In this document: positions 58,073-64,000 of the stretch, piece by piece
Numbering within the stretch: the stretch's first letter is position 1
How the letters are laid out: each line of letters starts with the position of its first letter
NCBI GenBank assembly: GCA_024704175.1
Contig: CP085629.1
Coordinates: 7,925,501 to 7,989,500, forward strand
Length of the DNA: 64,000 bases
Source: Paenibacillus sp. P25
GTDB taxonomy: Bacteria; Bacillota; Bacilli; Paenibacillales; NBRC-103111
Direction: 5' to 3'
Made by a program: the position numbers and the translations under genes
Notes under the pieces: generated by a model
Databases searched by the model: none
What the model was told of the DNA's origin: nothing
Seen by the model: only the letters and a program-made list of their open reading frames with translations

Positions 58073-58828
58073 ATGAACAAGAATGCATTCCTGCTAACCG
58101 CTTCACTTCTGATTTCGGCCGCGGCGCTTTCCGCATGCGGCTCCAACATGAATCAAGCCGGACAATCTGCTGGCGGAACGGCAAGCAACGGCTTCTTCCC
58201 AACCATCCGGGAGCAACACCGTCTCCGATGCAGCGGTCAAGGAAGGAACGGCGAAATTGCTGAAAACGGCCAAGCAGCTTAATAAAGCCGCGCGGCGGCC
58301 GGGGATGAAGCGAAAATCAAGGAGCTGGGACCGAAGCTTGAGGAGGTCTGGGGCTCTTTCGAAGACGGCGTGAAGCCGAAATACCCGGATATCTATGAGC
58401 AGGTGGAGAAAAGCTTGGATCCGGCCATTGGCGCTTCCAAAGCATCTAAAATCGACAAGGATGCGGTCTCCAAACTGGACAGCCAGCTGATCCAGGCGCT
58501 CTACGATTTGTCGCAAAAGCTGATCCCGGTTGATCAAATCAAAGCCGGATCCACTCAAATGCTGGGCATTGCAGGCGACTTGAAAAAAGAAATTGAGGCG
58601 GGCAACGAAGCCAAGGTCAAAGAACTGGGCCCTAAGCTGGAAGACATTTGGAGCACCTTTGAAGATGGGGTTCGCCCGCGCAGCGCCGACTTGTATGAAA
58701 AGATTGAAAAAAGCCTGAATCCCGAAGTAGCCGGTTCGCAAAAGAGTCCCATGGATAAACAGGCCTTATCTCAATTGAACGACGGGTTAATTCAAGCTTT
58801 GAACGAAGCCGTTCAATCCTTAAAATAA
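58073..58828 (+). CDS. Lipoprotein partner of the FTR1 permease, two apparent frameshifts
   Basis: About 250 residues. Lipoprotein signal with lipobox LSAC, then a low-complexity Ser/Asn/Gly segment. The mature part has two copies of a helical module: ELGPKLEEVWGSFEDGVKP...DIYEQVEKSLDP and ELGPKLEDIWSTFEDGVRP...DLYEKIEKSLNP. The same W-x-x-(F/V)-E-x-x-V pattern with a later Y-x-x-x-E occurs twice in the FTR1 outer domain. It probably binds iron for the permease, in place of EfeO (inference). Frames change near 58178 and 58295. The gene lies 24 bases after the permease. Confidence 0.75.
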
Positions 58829-58860
58829 TATATAGAGAAGCCGGAAGCCCTTGACCACTT

Positions 58861-58892
58861 GACCTGCAGTTTTGACTGCGGGTCTTTTTTCA
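58861..58892 (+). terminator. Rho-independent terminator of the iron operon
   Basis: GACCTGCAG-N5-CTGCGGGTC stem (one G-T pair) followed by TTTTTT. Confidence 0.87.
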
Positions 58893-59465
58893 ATTTATCC
58901 GGATTCGGATATACTGCTTTTCCATAAGTTCAAAACCATCCTCGATCCGTGCACTTACATCTTCCAGCGACCACTCCAAGCATTGCTCCTTCTCCTCGCT
59001 TTCTTCGCCGATCCAGCAGGAATACAGCTCAAACATCTCCTCGTTCTCCCCGAATTCCCGCGTCAGCCGGAATAGCTCCCGGATACTCTTAAGATGGGCA
59101 AGGTATTCATCGGGAAACATACGCGCATATCGGGGTGCAGGACGAATTTTCCCCATACCGGTGCAATTTCATATACATAAGCGTTGGTAAAATGCTTTCT
59201 AATGGCTTCATTCCAAGGACTAAGGTGCTGAATCAAAATCCCGGCGGCGTGCTCCATGGAATCGTATACTTCAGTCTCTTCAGGAGTGATATGGGACAGA
59301 TCGATGATTTGTTCAAGCGGAACGCTCCCTTCGGGAAGTTTGCGTGATTTGAACCTTACCGCTTGAACCGGCTTGCTTGCCGCTTACGTCTTCAGGCGAC
59401 TTGATACTTCCCCTTACTCCCAGAGGCGGCTCTCTCGGGGAACCAATGTAATGAAATCGGCTCAT
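58890..59465 (-). CDS. Uncharacterised protein, two apparent frameshifts
   Basis: The minus strand from ATG at 59465 (AAAGGAG seven bases upstream) encodes MSRFHYIGSPREPPLGVRGS, then after a break near 59340 LPEGSVPLEQIIDLSHITPEETEVYDSMEHAAGILIQHLSPWNEAIRKHF, and after a second break near 59155 YEIAPVWGKIRPAPRYARMFPDEYLAHLKSI to a stop at 58890. Total about 190 residues with an acidic C-terminal part (FGENEEMFELYSCW...). No membrane segment or signal peptide. I do not recognise a family. Its end overlaps the terminator of the convergent iron operon. Confidence 0.6.
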
Positions 59466-59565
59466 CTCATTTCTCCTTTTATCCCTATATTTCCAATTCA
59501 GATAAATCCTGTCGTTTATTATAGCACGTCCGTCCGGAAAAATCTCATTCAGCGGGCTTTCAGTT

Positions 59566-59632
59566 AACGCTAAGCCGGCTCTCAGTTATATTTCATTTGC
59601 ATTTCAGGGCGACCGTCTATACTTCAAAGTGT
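59566..59632 (+). promoter_or_regulatory. Direct-repeat promoter of the PspA operon
   Basis: TTTCAGTTAA at about 59558-59567 and TCTCAGTTAT at about 59580-59589 are repeated about 22 bases apart, followed by TTTCATTTGCATTTCAGG. TTGCAT-N15-TATACT near 59600-59626 could be the promoter. Direct repeats at two helical turns are typical of OmpR/LuxR-type response regulator sites; the regulator is not known. Confidence 0.4.
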
Positions 59633-59674
59633 AAAACAAAAACAAAACCAATCTAAAAAAGAGGTGCTTACACT

Positions 59675-60467
59675 ATGAAGATGATCGGAAAAAAAGTGAT
59701 GACAGGAACGCTGGCGGCTGCATTCTTACTGGGAGGAGCCGGGTCGCTTGGGTCCCAAGCTTTTGCAGCGGCTTCAGCGGATAACGGCACCGCACAAAAT
59801 ACGGTGGCTGCAGAGGCTCAGGCGAATATGAACCAGAACCCCGGCGTTCCGGGACGCGGCCAGCGGCCGGGTGACCGCGGCTTCCGGGGAGGCGATTTGG
59901 CGCAGGAAACGGCGACCTTGCTGGGAGTCGACCTGAGCACGGTAACGTCTGATTTGCAGCAGGGCAAGACGCTAGCAGAGATAGCGCAGGCGAAAGGACT
60001 TGCTGAAGAAGATTTCCTGCAAAAAGCTTGCCGACGTGAAGAACAAGTCTATCGACGCTGCACTCAGCTCCGGACTAATCACGCAGGATCAGGCGGATAA
60101 GCAAAAATCGGGCCTAACGGATCGGCTGAAGCAGATGGTTGAAAATACAAGACCGCAGGGCGATAGGGGCGGCAAAGGACATTTCGGACCGTTCGGCGAC
60201 CAAGCAGCGATTGCCGGACTGCTTGGTACCACGGAAGACGAGCTGAATACGGAACTGTCGGCCGGCAAATCGCTGGCGGAAGTCGCCGAAGCGAAAGGCA
60301 TTAGCGAGGATGATTTGATTGCCAAGATCAAAGAGCAGGCCACCGAGCAAATCAAGAGCTTTGTGGAAAGCAAGGGAGGCATGCAGCACGGCTTTGGCGG
60401 CCCGGAAGCTCCGGCTCCATCCCAGGATTCCGCTGATTCCGCTGATTCCGCTGATTCCGCTAAATAA
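59675..60467 (+). CDS. Secreted repeat protein in the PspA operon, one apparent frameshift
   Basis: About 264 residues. The signal peptide ends near SQAFAAAS. The mature part has two copies of a helical module: LLGVDLSTVTSDLQQGKTLAEIAQAKGLAEEDF and LLGTTEDELNTELSAGKSLAEVAEAKGISEDDL, each preceded by a Gly/Arg/Pro-rich stretch. The C-terminus is DSADSADSADSA, encoded by four copies of GATTCCGCT at about 60427-60463. The frame breaks near 60020 in an A run (LQKACRR / KKLADVK). No family name is certain; similar proteins occur in Paenibacillus and are secreted. AAAGAGGTG precedes the ATG. Confidence 0.75.
60427..60463 (+). repeat. Nine-base tandem repeat in coding sequence
   Basis: Four copies of GATTCCGCT in a row, encoding (DSA)4 at the end of the secreted repeat protein. 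Copy-number change would keep the frame. Confidence 0.9.
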
Positions 60468-60504
60468 GAAGGAACGGACAAGCCTTGGGGAGGAGGAATG
60501 AAGG

Positions 60505-61083
60505 GTGAACGCGAGAAGAAAAGGAATCATGAAATGGATTCTATGGGCCCTGGCCACCGGTTTGATCGGAGTGCTGGCCATCGGGCTTTACTTAAAAGGC
60601 ATTCATAGCATGGAGATGCACCGAATGGCTGCGAGGGCGGTACACGAGGGAGCCTTCGCCCATGGATATCCGGGAGGATTCATGGAGCGGGGGCCGGCTT
60701 TCTCCGGACATGCCGGGAGACTGGGAGCAGGCCACGCCGGACCGGGTCATAGCGGCTTTGGTTTCGGAGGATGGGTCGTCACAGCTCTGATTGGACTTGC
60801 GCTGGTTGCAGCCGGATGCCTGCTTTGGAAAAGGGCAGGGCGAAAAGCATGGCTAGAGTGGGCGGCAGGCTTCGTGGTCCTAGCCGGGATTATGTTCCTA
60901 ACCGGTCCGATCGGCGCTTTGATTGCGGCAGTTATCGCCTTCCTAGTATATAGAAGAATACAAGCAAACAGGATGAAAGGATCTACTGCCGGACCGCGAC
61001 CGGCATCTTACGGTCCTGCCCCTACGGGTCAAGGACATCTGCTGGACGAATGGGAACGAAATACACTCAAGGAGGATAAATAA
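60505..61083 (+). CDS. His/Gly-rich membrane protein, partner of PspA
   Basis: 192 residues. One N-terminal helix (MKWILWALATGLIGVLAIGLYL) is followed by an outer loop rich in His and Gly (HEGAFAHGYPGGF...GHAGPGHSGFGFGG), two or three more helices, and a cytoplasmic Pro/Gly tail. GTG at 60505 has GGAGGAGGAAT upstream; the ATG at 60529 is an alternative. It ends one base before the PspA start, so the two are tightly linked, as LiaI and LiaH are in B. subtilis. It may anchor PspA at the membrane; the His-rich loop might bind metal (inference). Confidence 0.75.
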   Translation: MNARRKGIMKWILWALATGLIGVLAIGLYLKGIHSMEMHRMAARAVHEGAFAHGYPGGFMERGPAFSGHAGRLGAGHAGPGHSGFGFGGWVVTALIGLALVAAGCLLWKRAGRKAWLEWAAGFVVLAGIMFLTGPIGALIAAVIAFLVYRRIQANRMKGSTAGPRPASYGPAPTGQGHLLDEWERNTLKEDK

Positions 61084-61084
61084 C

Positions 61085-61754
61085 ATGGGAATTTTTAAAC
61101 GGGTAAAAGATATTGCACTGGCAGACATTCATCACTTACTGGACCAGGTGGAGGATCCGATCCGGATGGTGAAGCAGTATATCCGCGAGGTGGAGGAGAA
61201 GCTGGATGAGGGCAGAGAGGCGCTTGCGAAGCAGCTTCTGACCGAGCGAAAATATGAGGCGCTGATGGCGGACGCCGAAGAGATGGTGCTGAAGCGCACC
61301 CGTCAGGCGAACCTGGCGATCGACCGGGAGGAGGAAGGGATCGCACAGCTGGCCGTGGAGGAGAAGCTGCTCTGGGAGAGAAAGCTGCAGGAATACCGCG
61401 ATCAGGCGGATGCGGTCAAAAACCGTACGATCGCCCTGGAAGGGCAGCTGCGCAAGCTGAAGGAAACGTATGATGAGCTCCTGAATAAGAAAAGGTTCCT
61501 CGAGTCCAGAGTGAGTGCGGCGCAGGCCATCCAAGAGCTGTCCGAAGCTTCGTTCTCCTTCGATTCGGAGAAGGTAAATAGAGGCGTAGCGAGAATGGAG
61601 GAGCAAGTTTGGCGGCAGGAGGTCTGCGGCGGCGGCAAGCCTGCGCGTGAACGGCATTCTCGGCGGTACATCAGCGGCAGGCCGGAGCGAAGCGTTCAAG
61701 GTGGATGTACGGGAAGAGCTGGAGAGAATGAAGGCGGAGAGAAGGAGCGGCTGA
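61085..61754 (+). CDS. pspA: PspA/IM30-family phage-shock protein (LiaH-like), one apparent frameshift
   Basis: ESCRT-III-like coiled-coil protein of about 223 residues that protects the cell membrane. The N-terminal amphipathic helix MGIFKRVKDIALADIHHLLDQVEDP is the membrane-binding part. A long coiled coil follows (RMVKQYIREVEEKLDEGREAL...LKETYDELLNKKRFLESRV). The frame breaks near 61620; in the corrected frame it ends NGILGGTSAAGRSEAFKVDVREELERMKAERRSG with a stop at 61752-61754. Uncorrected, it would run to 61882 through its own terminator. AGGAGG precedes the ATG. Envelope stress by antibiotics is the usual inducer. Confidence 0.88.
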
Positions 61755-61799
61755 TCGGTCGCCGGATCAGTTGGTCGCAGGATGCCGTTCGAGATAAGA

Positions 61800-61843
61800 C
61801 AAAACCGCAAGGGTGCACTTTATGCCCCTTGCGGTTTTTCAGT
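61800..61843 (+). terminator. Rho-independent terminator of the PspA operon
   Basis: AAAACCGCAAGGG paired with CCCTTGCGGTTTTT around an 11-base loop. Confidence 0.9.
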
Positions 61844-61887
61844 GGCATCAACCTTAGCAATGACGTCGGTCTAGCACTGTAAGCGCT

Positions 61888-62013
61888 TTATCTTTTGTTG
61901 TTTAAGTAACGGGTCAGCCTTTTCCTCGGATTAGTGCCGCTAGATTGAACCTTCTGCAGTACCAACTTGCTTTTTTCCCGGTTTAGGTGGAGATTTCCGA
62001 TACCCAGTTTCAT
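61888..62013 (-). CDS. Small basic protein, 41 residues
   Basis: ATG at 62013 on the minus strand, with GGAGGTG eight bases upstream, opens MKLGIGNLHLNREKSKLVLQ and a basic tail ending in TRYLNNKR, stop at 61888. It carries about ten Lys/Arg in 41 residues and no hydrophobic segment. No family recognised. A good ribosome binding site is the main support. Confidence 0.5.
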   Translation of the reverse strand: MKLGIGNLHLNREKSKLVLQKVQSSGTNPRKRLTRYLNNKR

Positions 62014-62122
62014 CGCATACACACCTCCGAATGAAGAGAGTAATTTAATTATAATAGCCAGGCCGGAAAAATATGACGAGGCAAAAGCTGCTTTTTCTTC
62101 TTTTCCAAGCTTGAAGAAGCAA

Positions 62123-63013
62123 TCAGGAGGATAACAGACTTTGGCGGATGTTCTCCATCAGTATTTCCGCCGCCTGCGGCGAATAGGCTTCTTCCCGGTA
62201 AACGAGGCCGATCGTCAGCTTCAGGTCCAGATCGGATACTTGGCGCACGACAGTTCCATCAGGGATGTGCTTCAACAGGATATCGGGGATGAAAGCAATG
62301 CCCAGATTGCGCTGCACCAATTGCTTGATCGCCTCGAAGCTGCCCACTTCAATGGCATTTTCCGTCATGCAGGCTTTCTCGGCCAGGGATATTTCCATCA
62401 TCGCCCGGTAGTGGCAGGTGCGTTCCTTCAGGAGAAGCCGCTGCCCGTGAAGGCTGTCCGATGACAAGGCCGGCTCCTGCGAAAGCGGATTCTCCATGGC
62501 AACCAGAAGCGAGAAGGTTTCTTGAAACAACGGCTCATAACGCAGGCCGCCGGAAGAGACAGGGGAGCAAAGGCCGAAATCGGCATGGCCGGATGCCACC
62601 CGCCCGCATACAAAATCCGTATTTCCGATCTCCAGCGATAATTTCACGGCGGGACGTTCCTTTGAAAAATCGGCGAGCACCGGAGACAAACGGCTGGTCG
62701 CGGCGGGCTCCACGGACGCGATCCGCACCTGACCGGCCATCCCCTGACCGACACCGGCCAAGGCTTCGCGTAGGCTCTCCGCGGATTTCAGCAGTGGCTC
62801 AGCCTGCCGGCTGAGCATCCGGCCCGCCTCCGTCAAGCGTATCCGTTTGCCGTCCCGGACAAATAATGTTACGCCAAGGTCGGCTTCCAGCTTTTGAATT
62901 TGCATGGATATGGTCGATTGGGCATACTGCGGCTCTTCGGCCGTTTTCTGAAAGCCGCCCAAACGGACGATGGTAAGAAAGGTCTTCAGCATTTTCAGAT
63001 CCATGGGTTGCAC
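62123..63013 (-). CDS. LysR-family transcriptional regulator
   Basis: 296 residues. The N-terminal helix-turn-helix is LKMLKTFLTIVRLGGFQKTAEEPQYAQSTISMQIQKLEADLGVTLFVRDGKRIRLTEAGRML. The C-terminal effector domain has GQVRIASVEPAATSRLSPVLADF and later NLGIAFIPDILL. ATG at 63004 is an alternative start. It is divergent from the MFS gene across 113 bases, the usual arrangement of a LysR regulator and its target. Intact. Confidence 0.9.
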   Translation of the reverse strand: MQPMDLKMLKTFLTIVRLGGFQKTAEEPQYAQSTISMQIQKLEADLGVTLFVRDGKRIRLTEAGRMLSRQAEPLLKSAESLREALAGVGQGMAGQVRIASVEPAATSRLSPVLADFSKERPAVKLSLEIGNTDFVCGRVASGHADFGLCSPVSSGGLRYEPLFQETFSLLVAMENPLSQEPALSSDSLHGQRLLLKERTCHYRAMMEISLAEKACMTENAIEVGSFEAIKQLVQRNLGIAFIPDILLKHIPDGTVVRQVSDLDLKLTIGLVYREEAYSPQAAEILMENIRQSLLSS

Positions 63014-63126
63014 CTGCCTTTTATATCGGAATATACGATAAAAATCATCGATTAATTCAATTTTACTAATATCATATCTTGTTTTATGATGATGTCAATC
63101 TTGAATGGTTCAAGGAGGCATAGATC

Positions 63127-64000
63127 ATGCACAGCGATCGTTATTCATCCGTTTTCAGCCAAGCTACTTTGTGGGCTTCCTGCCTGTTTGCCGTCATACT
63201 CGGTTTTTCCCGCTTGTCTTACGGCCTGCTGCTCCCGGGCATTCAGCGGAGTCTCGGCGGATCCTACAGTTTGCTCGGCGGGGTGGGGACGCTGAATTTT
63301 ATCGGCTATTTGGCAGGCACCCTGCTGCTGCCCTTCATCCTGCCGCGTTTTCCCCGCCGGAGGCCGGAGATGACTTTGCTATCCTGTCTGGCGCTCGGGG
63401 TTACGATGCTGGCTTCGGCTTCCAGTACGAGTCTGCTTCAGCTAGGCGTGTGGCGGTTTGCGATCGGTCTATTCTCCGCCTTCGCCACGGTGCTGGTCTT
63501 GTCGCAAACATTGGATCGCATCCAACCCGAACAGCGGGGGCTGGCTTCCGGGCTGATCTGGCTGGGAGGCTCGGCAGGCATTGTCATCACCGGAGTCCCG
63601 GCGCCATGGCTGATCGATCCTGCGCATACCGCCGCCTGGAGGATCGCCTGGGTACTCATGGGGGCGTTCGGCATCGCCGCCGCTATCGGTTTCCAATCCG
63701 TTCTCCGGAGGCATCCGCTGGTCCCTCGGATTTCTACCGGGGAACAGCCCGGCGGCAGGTCCAAAGCTGCGGCACAAGCGGCGGGGCCGAGCGTCGCCAA
63801 GCGGAGGTCGCTTCTTCGCGTCGTATTCCATCCGAAGGAGCAACTGTTTCTAAGCGGGGCTTACTTTCTATTCGGATGGGGCTACATCGTCTACTTCACA
63901 TACTTGATCCCCTACCTGACCGAACAGGGAATTCCTTCTTTTTATTCGGGGCTGGTCTGGGCGGTGATCGGTCTGGCAGGATTGTTTAACGGACTGCTGG
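63127..64000 (+). CDS. YbfB/YjiJ-family MFS transporter, cut by the window end
   Basis: The first 291 residues, with no stop before the end of the window. ATG at 63127 has AAGGAGG ten bases upstream. The sequence starts SSVFSQATLWASCLFAVILGFSRLSYGLLLPGIQRSLG and continues with regularly spaced hydrophobic helices (YSLLGGVGTLNFIGYLAGTLLLPFIL, GLASGLIWLGGSAGIVITG, LFLSGAYFLFGWGYIVYFTYLIPYL), the pattern of the YbfB/YjiJ group. Substrate unknown. The divergent LysR gene is the probable regulator. Confidence 0.85.
   Translation, partial: MHSDRYSSVFSQATLWASCLFAVILGFSRLSYGLLLPGIQRSLGGSYSLLGGVGTLNFIGYLAGTLLLPFILPRFPRRRPEMTLLSCLALGVTMLASASSTSLLQLGVWRFAIGLFSAFATVLVLSQTLDRIQPEQRGLASGLIWLGGSAGIVITGVPAPWLIDPAHTAAWRIAWVLMGAFGIAAAIGFQSVLRRHPLVPRISTGEQPGGRSKAAAQAAGPSVAKRRSLLRVVFHPKEQLFLSGAYFLFGWGYIVYFTYLIPYLTEQGIPSFYSGLVWAVIGLAGLFNGLL

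Noticed and set aside
60427-60463. CRISPR or intergenic repeat
   Set aside because: It is a short in-frame tandem repeat inside a coding sequence with no spacers.

Overview
The window looks like chromosomal DNA of a GC-rich, spore-forming member of the Bacillota, most probably Paenibacillus or a close relative. The evidence is the strong GGAGG-type ribosome binding sites, frequent GTG and TTG starts, rho-independent terminators after many genes, and family content: SPW-repeat protein, stalk-type copper amine oxidase N-domain protein, YwnA/YwnB pair, LTD-metallophosphoesterase protein, c-di-AMP riboswitch, SigL-type regulator. I see no rRNA, tRNA, CRISPR array, intact insertion sequence or prophage. 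Genus assignment is inference.

Layout. 0.1-5.5 kb: GNAT, HD protein, SelO, DUF3888-like protein and an ECF sigma/anti-sigma pair. 5.7-9.6 kb: LysE exporter with an AraC regulator, a carotenoid oxygenase under a twin-operator promoter, and an SDR enzyme. 9.6-15.9 kb: lysine 2,3-aminomutase (kamA) with a sigma-54 promoter and a sigma-54 activator; between them lie an SPW membrane protein and a large orphan eCIS-core (DUF4157) protein with a predicted papain-like C-terminus. 16.2-24.4 kb: PadR regulator and flavin monooxygenase, then a secreted LTD/metallophosphoesterase protein behind a PHO-box-like promoter, and HupE. 24.5-27.9 kb: oxidoreductase, stalk-domain protein, DUF441 protein, AlkD-like protein. 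27.9-31.6 kb: a YdaJKLMN/Pss-like exopolysaccharide locus with a degenerate GGDEF receptor. 32-36.5 kb: AraC/GyrI-like regulator, secreted beta/gamma-crystallin, adenosine deaminase, and a CAP protein behind a c-di-AMP riboswitch. 36.6-41.1 kb: YwnB/YwnA-like pair, MATE exporter, AraC regulator, SEC-C protein. 41.6-49.7 kb: VanRS-like two-component system, then a MarR-controlled efflux operon (two HlyD-type adaptors, a DHA2 exporter, a secreted protein). 49.9-56.4 kb: NmrA/HxlR divergent pair, two GNATs, an HtrA protease with a three-module tail, a WYL regulator. 56.5-58.8 kb: Fur-controlled FTR1 permease and a partner lipoprotein. 58.9-64 kb: unknown protein, a PspA envelope-stress operon, a small ORF, LysR, and an MFS gene running off the end.

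A dominant property is about 40 apparent frameshifts. More than half of the genes continue in another frame with family-typical sequence on both sides of the break. Many breaks sit in G/C or A/T runs, and the AT-richer genes are almost all intact. I read this mainly as base-level sequence error rather than mass pseudogenisation, and I give the reconstructed spans, with approximate break positions, for the affected genes.

Most interesting: the orphan DUF4157/papain-like protein; the sigma-54 promoter that links kamA to its probable activator; the c-di-GMP exopolysaccharide locus with an intact I-site and lost GGDEF motif; a repeat module shared by the FTR1 permease and its lipoprotein; the PHO-box-like array before the phosphoesterase; and several palindromic operators that match adjacent regulators.
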